Of a DNA stretch of 49,107 nt, positions 32,802-39,815 are shown piece after piece (position 1 is the first letter of the stretch; each line of letters opens with the position of its first letter). This stretch comes from UMGS172 sp964424555 (GTDB lineage Bacteria > Bacillota > Clostridia > Oscillospirales > Acutalibacteraceae). The stretch is taken from the NCBI GenBank assembly GCA_964424555.1, contig CAYRIX010000012.1, forward strand, positions 1 to 49,107, read 5' to 3'. Under the pieces are notes generated by a model. The model saw only the letters and a list, made by a program, of their open reading frames with translations, did not search any database and was not told the origin of the DNA. Both the position numbers and the translations under genes were made by a program.

Positions 32802-32840
32802 GGTCGCTGTAATGAAAAATACTTTACAGAGGTGAGCGTT

Positions 32841-33152
32841 GTGCCTAAGGACCTGAAGGTAGTTCTTTTACTTGACTACTATGGCGGTCTTTTGCCTGAA
32901 AAACAGCGTCGCTTGGTTGAGTATTATTACTGTGATGACCTCTCCTTGGCTGAAATATCCGAGACAGAGGACATAACCCGTCAGGGTGCAAGAGATGCTA
33001 TTGTGCGTGCTGTGAAAAAGCTTAAGGATTTCGAGAGCACGGTTGGCTTTGCTCAAAAGATAGACACGGTCAAGCGTGAGTTCCAAAAGTTTGAGACTGA
33101 CCCGACCGATAAGAACAAAGCTTCCTTAAAGGAAGCTATTGAAGAGATGTAA
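32841..33152 (+). CDS. ylxM: SRP-associated DNA-binding-like protein YlxM
   Basis: A 103-residue sigma-70 region 4-like helix-turn-helix protein: LLDYYGGLLPEKQRRLVEYYYCDDLSLAEIS, then ITRQGARDAIVRAVKKL. Always found just before ffh in Firmicutes, and in Streptococcus shown to act with the signal recognition particle. GTG 32841 is chosen, with AGAGGTGA five bases upstream; any longer form would run back into the promoter. Confidence 0.93.
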   Translation: MPKDLKVVLLLDYYGGLLPEKQRRLVEYYYCDDLSLAEISETEDITRQGARDAIVRAVKKLKDFESTVGFAQKIDTVKREFQKFETDPTDKNKASLKEAIEEM

Positions 33153-33166
33153 GGCAGGTGTAAAAA

Positions 33167-34522
33167 TTGGCATTTGAAGGTTTGTCAGATAAGCTGGCTG
33201 CTGCATTCAAAAAGCTGCGTTCAAGAGGAAAGCTTACCGAGGGTGACCTCAAGGATGCTATGCGTGAGGTACGCTTAGCCTTGCTTGAAGCCGATGTAAA
33301 CTATAAGGTTGCCAAGGATTTCACCAACAAGGTCGTTGAAAAGAGCATCGGTCAAAAGGTTATGGAAAGCCTTACTCCTGCTCAGATGGTTATAAAGATC
33401 GTCCGTGACGAGTTGACCGAGCTTATGGGTGGTGAGGGTGCTAAGATCAATTTTGCCTCCAAGATACCGACCGTTATATTGATGTGTGGTCTTCAGGGCT
33501 CAGGTAAAACGACCCACAGTGCAAAATTAGCAAAAAGACTGAAAGGCCAAGGTCACAGACCTATCCTTGTTGGTTGTGACATATACCGTCCTGCCGCTAT
33601 TGAACAGTTGAAGGTCTTAGGTGAAAAAATAGGGGTACCTGTTTTTGAAAAGGGCACTCAGAAGCCTGAAAAGACCGCTGTTGAGGCTGTTAAGCACGCA
33701 AGAGACTACGGTAACGATTTTGTTATTCTTGATACTGCCGGCCGTTTGCATATAGATACCGAGCTTATGGATGAGCTAAAACGCATCTGTAAAGCGGTAG
33801 AGGTCAACGAGATACTGCTGGTTGTCGACTCTATGGTCGGTCAGGACGCTGTAAATATTGCAAAGGCATTTAACGAAGTGCTTGAGATATCGGGTGTTAT
33901 CCTCACAAAGCTTGACGGTGATACCCGTGGCGGTGCCGCTTTGTCGGTTAAAGCCGTTATCGGAAAACCTATCAAGTTTATCGGTACAGGCGAAAAGATC
34001 GATGATCTTGAAGAGTTTTACCCCGACCGTATGGCTTCTCGAATACTCGGCATGGGTGATGTGCTGTCACTTATTGAACGTGTTGAAACCCAAATTGATG
34101 AAAAAGCCGCTTTGGAGGCCGCTAAAAAGTTAGAGGAAAATAAATTTGATCTGAATGATCTGCTGGCTCAGTTCCAACAGATTAAGAAGATGGGTAGTCT
34201 AAAATCCATTCTTTCCATGATGCCCGGTGTGGGTAACAAGGTAAAGGATATGGATATTGACGATAAACAGATGCAGCGAGTTGAGGCAATCATTACTTCT
34301 ATGACCGCCAAAGAGCGTGCGAGACCTGAGATACTCAATGCATCACGCAGAAAGCGTATTGCCGCAGGCTGCGGACAAAAGGTAGAGGATGTCAACCGCC
34401 TTATGCGTCAGTATGAGCAGATGAAAAAGATGTTCAAGCAGATGAATTCCAAGGGTGGTAAGAAACGATTTATGAGGGGAATGCCCAATATGCAGGATAT
34501 CCCCGACGATTTTAAATTCTGA
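33167..34522 (+). CDS. ffh: Signal recognition particle protein Ffh
   Basis: SRP54 GTPase of 451 residues that targets nascent membrane proteins. The N domain is followed by the G domain (P-loop GLQGSGKTTHSAKLA, DTAGRLHID, TKLDGD). The methionine-rich M domain has MPGVGNKVKDMDIDDKQMQRVEAIITSMT and RIAAGCGQKVEDVNRLMRQYEQM. TTG start with AGGTG upstream; the N-terminus MAFEGLSDKL matches the family. It is 14 nt after ylxM. Confidence 0.97.
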   Translation: MAFEGLSDKLAAAFKKLRSRGKLTEGDLKDAMREVRLALLEADVNYKVAKDFTNKVVEKSIGQKVMESLTPAQMVIKIVRDELTELMGGEGAKINFASKIPTVILMCGLQGSGKTTHSAKLAKRLKGQGHRPILVGCDIYRPAAIEQLKVLGEKIGVPVFEKGTQKPEKTAVEAVKHARDYGNDFVILDTAGRLHIDTELMDELKRICKAVEVNEILLVVDSMVGQDAVNIAKAFNEVLEISGVILTKLDGDTRGGAALSVKAVIGKPIKFIGTGEKIDDLEEFYPDRMASRILGMGDVLSLIERVETQIDEKAALEAAKKLEENKFDLNDLLAQFQQIKKMGSLKSILSMMPGVGNKVKDMDIDDKQMQRVEAIITSMTAKERARPEILNASRRKRIAAGCGQKVEDVNRLMRQYEQMKKMFKQMNSKGGKKRFMRGMPNMQDIPDDFKF

Positions 34523-34574
34523 TATTAATGGGTTATTCCATAAATATATATTTTATTTGTAGGAGGTGCAGAAA

Positions 34575-34814
34575 ATGGTTAAGATCAGACTTTGCCGTAT
34601 GGGTGCTAAGAAGGCTCCTTTCTACCGTGTAGTTGTTGCTGACTCCAGATTCCCCCGTGACGGTCGCTTTATCGAGTCTATCGGTTACTACAACCCTATG
34701 ACCGAGCCCGCTACCGTTCAGATTGATGCTGAGAAGGCTCAGAAGTGGATCGCAAACGGTGCTCAGCTTACCGATACCGTTAAGGATCTTCTCAAGAAGA
34801 ACAACGTTCTTTAA
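34575..34814 (+). CDS. rpsP: 30S ribosomal protein S16
   Basis: Ribosomal protein of 79 residues beginning MVKIRLCRMGAKKAPFYRVVVADSR, with the family end PTDTVKDLL-like (LTDTVKDLLKKNNVL). GGAGGTG six bases before ATG 34575. Codon use is highly biased, as expected for a highly expressed gene. Order ffh-rpsP-khpA-rimM-trmD is standard. Confidence 0.98.
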   Translation: MVKIRLCRMGAKKAPFYRVVVADSRFPRDGRFIESIGYYNPMTEPATVQIDAEKAQKWIANGAQLTDTVKDLLKKNNVL

Positions 34815-34835
34815 TCAGATCAGGAGTAAAAAACT

Positions 34836-35069
34836 ATGACAGAATTGCTTGTTACCATCGTTTCCGGACTGGTTTCACAGCCGGACAGTGTGTCTGTTAC
34901 CGTGGACGAGCCTAACGAGGAGGGTGTCACCGTATACCATCTTCATGTTGCCGAGGGCGACATGGGCCGTGTTATCGGAAAGCAGGGAAGGATCGCAAAG
35001 GCTATACGTGTTGTTATGCGTGCTGCCGCGAACCGTAACAACGAAAAGATCGCCGTCGAGATCGATTGA
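34836..35069 (+). CDS. khpA: KH-domain RNA-binding protein KhpA
   Basis: A 77-residue KH protein (YlqC). The GxxG loop is GKQG in GRVIGKQGRIAKAIRVVMRAAA. In streptococci and others KhpA pairs with KhpB to bind RNA and affect cell-division timing. It lies between rpsP and rimM as in other Firmicutes. Confidence 0.95.
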   Translation: MTELLVTIVSGLVSQPDSVSVTVDEPNEEGVTVYHLHVAEGDMGRVIGKQGRIAKAIRVVMRAAANRNNEKIAVEID

Positions 35070-35094
35070 TCTCTCGGCGATTTTGGTGAGATCT

Positions 35095-35116
35095 ACCCCT
35101 CAAGGCTTTGAGGGGT
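35095..35116 (+). other. Intraoperon hairpin between khpA and rimM
   Basis: ACCCCTCAA/TTGAGGGGT, a 9-bp perfect stem with a GGCT loop but no T-tract. It may modulate processing or partial termination inside the operon. Confidence 0.6.
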
Positions 35117-35140
35117 ATTCTGATATATGGAGGTTCTTTT

Positions 35141-35653
35141 GTGCCGGATAAGTTTTTACAAACGGGAAAGGTCGTCGGAACACACGGTATACGTGGTGAA
35201 ATGCGTGTAGAGGTGTGGTGTGACAGTCCCGAATTTTTAGCAAAATTCAAAAAGCTTTATACCGATAAGGATGGTTGCGGTATTTTGACCGTAAAAAGCC
35301 GTGCACACGGTAATATCTGCCTTGTAAAGGCTGATGGTATCGATTCTATTGAGGATGCCGAAAAGTATCGTGGCAGGGTGCTTTATATCGACCGTGATGA
35401 CTGCAAACTGCCTAATGGTAGCTATTTTATAACCGACATTATTGGCTGTAGTGCGATTGATAGCGGTTCGGGTGAGGAATACGGCAAGATTATTGACGTT
35501 TCGCAGACAGGTGCTAATGATGTATGGCACATACAACGCAACGGTCAAGAATATCTTATTCCGAATGTGCCTGAATTCGTTAAAAAAGTTGACATAGACG
35601 AGGGCAAGGTTTACATAACACCGCTAAAAGGAACATTTGATGATGAAGATTGA
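35141..35653 (+). CDS. rimM: 16S rRNA maturation factor RimM
   Basis: 30S assembly factor of 170 residues. N-terminal RimM domain with GKVVGTHGIRGEMRVEVW; C-terminal PRC-barrel with NDVWHIQRNGQEYLIPNVPEFV. GTG start 35141 with GGAGG six bases upstream. Its end overlaps the trmD start by 14 nt. Confidence 0.95.
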   Translation: MPDKFLQTGKVVGTHGIRGEMRVEVWCDSPEFLAKFKKLYTDKDGCGILTVKSRAHGNICLVKADGIDSIEDAEKYRGRVLYIDRDDCKLPNGSYFITDIIGCSAIDSGSGEEYGKIIDVSQTGANDVWHIQRNGQEYLIPNVPEFVKKVDIDEGKVYITPLKGTFDDED

Positions 35654-36332
35654 TATTTTGACCCTTTTTCCTGAAATGTGCAATGCAGTGCTAAATGAAA
35701 GTATTATTGGTCGGGCTATAAAAGCAGGACATGTTGAAATCAATACTCATAATATACGTGATTTTGCAGGCAATAAGCATAACCGTGTTGACGATGCTCC
35801 GTATGGCGGAGGAAAGGGCATGGTAATGCAGGCAGAACCGATTTATCAGTGTTATAGAAGTCTTTTTAGCGATGACGAGCCGAAACCACACCTCATATAT
35901 ATGTCGCCTAAAGGAAAAACCTTTAGGCAGAGTGACGCAGTTCGTTTAGCGGAATATGATAGAATAGTCCTGCTCTGCGGTCATTATGAGGGTGTTGACC
36001 AGCGTGTGTTGGACGAAATTGTTGACGAGGAAATATCGGTTGGAGATTATGTTCTGACAGGCGGTGAGCTACCTGCTCTTGTGGTGACTGATGCTGTTTG
36101 CCGTATGATATCGGGTGTTTTGCCTGAGGAGGTCTGCTTTACCAAAGAGAGCCATTTTAACGGTCTTTTGGAGTATCCGCAGTACACACGACCCGAGGTC
36201 TGGCATGATGTTTCGGTACCCGAAGTGCTGATGTCGGGACATCATATGAACATTTCCAAATGGCGTGAGGAACAGTCCTTGGAAATCACAAAAAAGTTAC
36301 GTCCCGATATGTTGAAAGATACTACAAAGTAA
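35640..36332 (+). CDS. trmD: tRNA (guanine37-N1)-methyltransferase TrmD, operon copy
   Basis: SPOUT/trefoil-knot enzyme of 230 residues that makes m1G37 and prevents +1 frameshifts. The knot has LLCGHYEGVDQRV and SVGDYVLTGGELPALVVTD. The catalytic Arg is in CRMISGVLP, and the linker reads ESHFNGLLEYPQYTRPEVW, with Glu where many TrmD have Asp. ATG 35640 is preferred, with AAAAGGA seven bases upstream; an adjacent in-frame ATG at 35643 is equally possible. The usual next gene rplS is missing. Confidence 0.95.
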   Translation: MMKIDILTLFPEMCNAVLNESIIGRAIKAGHVEINTHNIRDFAGNKHNRVDDAPYGGGKGMVMQAEPIYQCYRSLFSDDEPKPHLIYMSPKGKTFRQSDAVRLAEYDRIVLLCGHYEGVDQRVLDEIVDEEISVGDYVLTGGELPALVVTDAVCRMISGVLPEEVCFTKESHFNGLLEYPQYTRPEVWHDVSVPEVLMSGHHMNISKWREEQSLEITKKLRPDMLKDTTK

Positions 36333-36383
36333 AAATTTTATTTATATACGATAAAATTTTTACATTGTGTATGTTAAATTTAC

Positions 36384-36406
36384 ACAAACCACAGGTTTGT
36401 ATTTTG
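36384..36406 (+). terminator. Probable terminator of the ylxM-trmD operon
   Basis: ACAAACC-ACA-GGTTTGT followed by ATTTTG, a 7-bp stem with a moderate T-tract. An AT-only inverted repeat AAAATTTTA/TAAAATTTT (36332-36360) just upstream is a weaker candidate. Confidence 0.5.
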
Positions 36407-36456
36407 CCTTTATTTGTCGCAATACGAAAACTTTATTTGTATAAAAAAAGTAATTG

Positions 36457-36484
36457 TTGACTATTGCGAACTTTGTGGTATAAT
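36457..36484 (+). promoter_or_regulatory. SigA promoter of the HPr gene
   Basis: TTGACT (36457-36462), a 16-bp spacer and TATAAT (36479-36484). It leaves a leader of about 110 nt. Confidence 0.85.
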
Positions 36485-36543
36485 GTTAATAAACAAAAAC
36501 GATATATTGTGTTTTTGTGTCTTAATTCAACAAAATAAAGTGC

Positions 36544-36592
36544 AATGTCCGTTGGCTGTCCTATGCTGACGGTATCAAATGACATTAAGGAG
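36544..36592 (+). promoter_or_regulatory. HPr leader secondary structure
   Basis: AATGTCCGT (36544) can pair as nested arms with ACGG (36569) and GACATT (36581-36586). The 3' arm directly abuts the AAGGAG SD at 36587-36592. Its role is speculative. Confidence 0.35.
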
Positions 36593-36600
36593 TAGTTATT

Positions 36601-36864
36601 ATGTTCGTAAAAGATGTTGTCGTTCAGAATCAGGTTGGTCTCCACGCACGTCCCGCTACCTTCTTCATCCAGAAGGCTAATGAATTCAAGTCTTCTATCT
36701 GGGTCGAGAAAGAGGAGCGCCGCGTTAACGCTAAGAGCCTTCTCGGTGTTCTGTCGCTCGGTATCGTAGGCGGCACCTCTATCCGCATCATTGCTGACGG
36801 CAGTGATGAGCAGCAGGCTGTTGAGGGTCTTGTAGCCCTTGTTGAGTCCGGCTTTGCTGAATAA
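36601..36864 (+). CDS. ptsH: Phosphocarrier protein HPr
   Basis: HPr of 87 residues. His15 in GLHARPAT accepts phosphate from enzyme I. Ser46 in NAKSLLGVLSLGI is the HPr-kinase site used for CcpA-dependent catabolite repression in Firmicutes. Both sites are intact, so it can serve PTS transport and regulation. It is monocistronic with its own promoter and terminator; ptsI is not adjacent. Codon use indicates high expression. Confidence 0.94.
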   Translation: MFVKDVVVQNQVGLHARPATFFIQKANEFKSSIWVEKEERRVNAKSLLGVLSLGIVGGTSIRIIADGSDEQQAVEGLVALVESGFAE

Positions 36865-36883
36865 TTTTATATCGAACAAATTC

Positions 36884-36921
36884 AAAAGCAGTAGGAAGCG
36901 ATAAACTTCTTACTGCTTTTT
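36884..36921. terminator. Bidirectional terminator
   Basis: AAAAGCAGTA pairs with TACTGCTTTT, extended by GGAAG/CTTCT. It is shared by HPr and the convergent ATPase gene. Confidence 0.9.
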
Positions 36922-36925
36922 CTTT

Positions 36926-37672
36926 TTACTCCAACAGCATTTTCAGCATACGTTCGGGGTCGGATATAAATGCTTTGGTTACCTTATAGTGCTCTGTATC
37001 GCGGTAATCCACAAGGTTTATCCCGTTTTGTGAAAACTCATAGATATCGGCATCGGGGAACGCCATTAAAATCGGCGAATGGGTTGCGATTACGAACTGC
37101 GAATCATTTTTCACTAAACGGTCGATCTCGGTGATAAGGGTCAGTAATCTTGTTGGGGATAGCGCAGCTTCAGGCTCGTCCAGTATATAAAGACCTTTTG
37201 GGCCGAAACGGTTCTGGACCAGTGACATAAAACTTTCACCGTGTGACTGCCTATGCAGCGACACACCGCCGTAGCTGTTGATAATAAATCCGCTGGCTGC
37301 TGGCTGTCTGTCTAATTCATCGATGTTGGAAGCAACATTATAGAAGCTTTCTGCTCTCAAAAAGAACCCGTCTTTGGGTATATCCTGCTTTGAAAGCATG
37401 ATGTGTTCACAAAGCTGTGAGTGTGTGGCGGAGGTGGAAAAGGTAAAATTCCTACTTCCTCCTTCGGGGTTAAATCCAAATGCTACTGCTATTGCCTCTA
37501 TCAGTGTAGATTTTCCTGTACCGTTTTCACCGACAAAGAAGGTGACCTTCTTGTTGAATTCCAACTCACCACGGCCTATAAGGTGTTTTACGGCAGGCAA
37601 ATTACAAAGATACGACCCTTTATCCAACGGTCGGTCAAAGACTATTTTGTTTATATATAATCTGTCCATCAT
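36926..37672 (-). CDS. AAA/ABC-type ATPase (COG3910-like)
   Basis: Soluble P-loop ATPase of 248 residues with SMC/Rad50-like features. Walker A is VGENGTGKST, an ABC-signature region lies near SHGESFMSLVQNRF, Walker B is LYILDEPEAALSP and the switch His is in IATHSPILM. No membrane domain is present, so it is not a transporter subunit; relatives are uncharacterised or appear in DNA-linked or defence systems. Its start (ATG-ATG after AAGGA) overlaps the end of the MFS gene by 38 nt, so the two are coupled. Confidence 0.8.
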   Translation of the reverse strand: MMDRLYINKIVFDRPLDKGSYLCNLPAVKHLIGRGELEFNKKVTFFVGENGTGKSTLIEAIAVAFGFNPEGGSRNFTFSTSATHSQLCEHIMLSKQDIPKDGFFLRAESFYNVASNIDELDRQPAASGFIINSYGGVSLHRQSHGESFMSLVQNRFGPKGLYILDEPEAALSPTRLLTLITEIDRLVKNDSQFVIATHSPILMAFPDADIYEFSQNGINLVDYRDTEHYKVTKAFISDPERMLKMLLE

Positions 37673-38900
37673 TTTTCCTTCTGTTTTTATGTAGAATCAT
37701 GTATACGAACACACCGATAAGCGGGAAGAACATACCGCATAGCATTCCGAGCTTCATGCCTAACTGTTCGGGTGTGAGGCTCAAGGCATCGGCAAGCTTT
37801 ATGGCTGTTGGTAGCTCCAGTGCCGCATCGGTTATAACACCTACTAACTGAGGCCCCACTGATGCGCCTAAGTCACCGCCTGCCGCCATAAGCGCAAACA
37901 TGAAAACACCGCCGTGGGGGAGTTTGTCAGATGCCACGATCAGTGAGCCCGGCCACATCATTGATGTGCAGAAGCCTGTAAACGCACAGGCCAAAAGACC
38001 GACAATGGCTATATTGGACATCGCCGCCGTCAGGTAGCATAACACAGCACCTATAGCTCCGAGCAACAGAACCTTGGTAATGTTTTTGCCTATTTTGGAG
38101 TAAAGAGTTCTGCCGATGCCAAGTGCTACTGCAAACATGGCCACACCGAAAATATCACCCCATATTTTTGGTATGCCGAGCGACTGCTCAAGATAGCCCG
38201 ATGCCCATTGAGCCATGGTGACCTCACTTGCTCCGCCCAAAAATATAGCAATAACACAAAGCCACAGTGCCTTATTCTTCAGCTGATGCAGTGCTCCTGA
38301 TACTTTTTCGGGTGTTTCCGTTATAGGCATTTGTGCGTTGGAAAAGAGCACAGCAGCTAATATTGGTATCAATGTAAAGCCAAAGACCAGCCATTGCCAA
38401 AAGCTTCGACCCAATAACTTTATAAACAAAGTAAATATAACAACGAAAAATACTACTCCCCAAGCATAGACTGAGTGAAGCTTACTCATTTCATGGTCGG
38501 GATCATCGGCAGGTAAAGCGGCAATGGTTGGACTTATCAACACCTCACCGAGGCCTGCGCCAAGCGAGAATATAACGGTACCTATCGCAAGTCCAAAATA
38601 TATACTGTTTGGCATTAACCACGGAGTGACAGCATAAAAAACAATACCCACAGCCGCAATGCAAGGCATTAGCTTTACCGTTAGCGGTATATTGAATTTA
38701 TGCGAGAAAAAGGAAAAGATCAGGTCGATACCTAACTGTGTCACAAAGTTTATAAGCACCAGCGTTCCCAAAAGGGAATAGGAAATACCATAAAGCTCAC
38801 GGAAGGTCACAAACAAAAGCGGTGACAGATTGCCAACCACTGACATCGTTATGTTGGACATATAGCAAGCAAGCTTTAAGCGTTTGACATTTAGTTGCAT
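37635..38900 (-). CDS. MFS transporter
   Basis: Major facilitator protein of 421 residues with about 12 membrane helices. Family features include the LLVLINFVTQLGIDLIFSFFSHKF loop 2-3 region and a second half starting at about residue 210 (LWLCVIAIFLGGASEVTMAQWASGYL). The substrate is unknown; sequence style recalls sugar-type (FucP-like) carriers. ATG 38900 is preferred, preceded by GGGGCTGA; a longer form would run through the promoter. Confidence 0.83.
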   Translation of the reverse strand: MQLNVKRLKLACYMSNITMSVVGNLSPLLFVTFRELYGISYSLLGTLVLINFVTQLGIDLIFSFFSHKFNIPLTVKLMPCIAAVGIVFYAVTPWLMPNSIYFGLAIGTVIFSLGAGLGEVLISPTIAALPADDPDHEMSKLHSVYAWGVVFFVVIFTLFIKLLGRSFWQWLVFGFTLIPILAAVLFSNAQMPITETPEKVSGALHQLKNKALWLCVIAIFLGGASEVTMAQWASGYLEQSLGIPKIWGDIFGVAMFAVALGIGRTLYSKIGKNITKVLLLGAIGAVLCYLTAAMSNIAIVGLLACAFTGFCTSMMWPGSLIVASDKLPHGGVFMFALMAAGGDLGASVGPQLVGVITDAALELPTAIKLADALSLTPEQLGMKLGMLCGMFFPLIGVFVYMILHKNRRKNDGQIIYKQNSL

Positions 38901-38922
38901 AGAATCAGCCCCAATCAAGCAC

Positions 38923-38951
38923 ATATTATCACATGTCTGGTGTTTATTCAA
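38923..38951 (-). promoter_or_regulatory. Promoter of the MFS-ATPase pair
   Basis: Minus strand TTGAAT, a 17-bp spacer and TAATAT, read from 38951 to 38923. Confidence 0.65.
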
Positions 38952-38974
38952 GTGATAAATCGGATTTAAGGTAC

Positions 38975-39003
38975 TTGACAAATCAATGTTTTGAGTGCAT
39001 AAT
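38975..39003 (+). promoter_or_regulatory. SigA promoter of the second trmD
   Basis: TTGACA (38975-38980), a 17-bp spacer and CATAAT (38998-39003). Confidence 0.85.
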
Positions 39004-39032
39004 TCAAAATAAGTATTTGAGAGGAACATGTT

Positions 39033-39752
39033 ATGAAAATTTCGATTTTAACAATTACCCCTGAATTTTTCGACTCATTTTTGAATTCACACGTTATAAA
39101 AAGAGCTACAGAAAAGCAGGCCTGCGAGATAGAAATAGTTGACATCAAAAGCTTTGCAAAGGGAAGCTTCAGACATATTGATGATTCACCGTTTGGAGGC
39201 GGCCGAGGTATGATAATGCGCTGTCAACCGATATTTGATGCTTTGCAATCGGTTTGCTCTAAAGCTTCACATAAAATACTGCTTTCTCCGAAGGGTAAGA
39301 GCTATTCGCAGACTAAAGCACGTGAGCTGGCTGGGTTAGACCATATTGTATTAGTATGTGGGCATTATGAAGGAATTGATGCAAGAGCAGAGGAGTGGAT
39401 GGATGAGCAAATATCCATCGGAGATTATGTGCTTACAGGCGGAGAATTAGCCGCTCAGGTAGTTACCGATTCGGTTGTGCGCTTGCTTCAAGGTGTTTTA
39501 AGAGACGGCTCAGCAACCGAAGAATCGCACGAAAACGGGTTGCTTGAGTATCCGCAGTACACACAGCCGAGAGTGTTTAACGGACAGGCAGTTCCCGAAG
39601 TTCTTTTATCAAGGGATAATGCTAAAATAGAAAATTGGCGAACGTTACAGTCACTGTTGTTGACACGTGAGCTTCGACCCGATATGTTTGAGAAATACAA
39701 GTTAAGTGATAGAGAAATTGAAATATTGAAGGAATATGAAAAAAACAATTAA
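39033..39752 (+). CDS. TrmD paralogue
   Basis: A second full-length TrmD-like protein, 239 residues, homologous from end to end with the operon copy. Knot motifs are kept (VLVCGHYEGIDARAEEW, SIGDYVLTGGELAAQVVTD), as is the Arg in VVRLLQGVL and the linker ESHENGLLEYPQYT. Differences are YTQP for the near-invariant YTRP, ARAEEW for the usual QRV/ERV region, and an extra C-terminal helix (SDREIEILKEYEKNN). It is a lone gene with its own promoter and terminator. It could be redundant or modify another substrate. Confidence 0.88.
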   Translation: MKISILTITPEFFDSFLNSHVIKRATEKQACEIEIVDIKSFAKGSFRHIDDSPFGGGRGMIMRCQPIFDALQSVCSKASHKILLSPKGKSYSQTKARELAGLDHIVLVCGHYEGIDARAEEWMDEQISIGDYVLTGGELAAQVVTDSVVRLLQGVLRDGSATEESHENGLLEYPQYTQPRVFNGQAVPEVLLSRDNAKIENWRTLQSLLLTRELRPDMFEKYKLSDREIEILKEYEKNN

Positions 39753-39770
39753 AAATCAAATACGAAAAGC

Positions 39771-39800
39771 AAAAGCCGCAGGTTGGACCTGCGGCTTTTT
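39771..39800. terminator. Bidirectional terminator
   Basis: AAAAGCCGCAGGT-TGG-ACCTGCGGCTTTTT, a 12-bp perfect stem between the trmD paralogue and the convergent GH16 gene. Confidence 0.95.
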
Positions 39801-39815
39801 AAGACAGTAAATGAA

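Noticed and set aside
36333..36600. Riboswitch or T-box ahead of HPr
   Set aside because: No conserved T-box sequence or known aptamer core was recognised; only simple complementary arms are present.
36433..36885. 150-codon minus-strand frame over HPr
   Set aside because: It is antisense to a certain gene and would run through the HPr promoter and leader.
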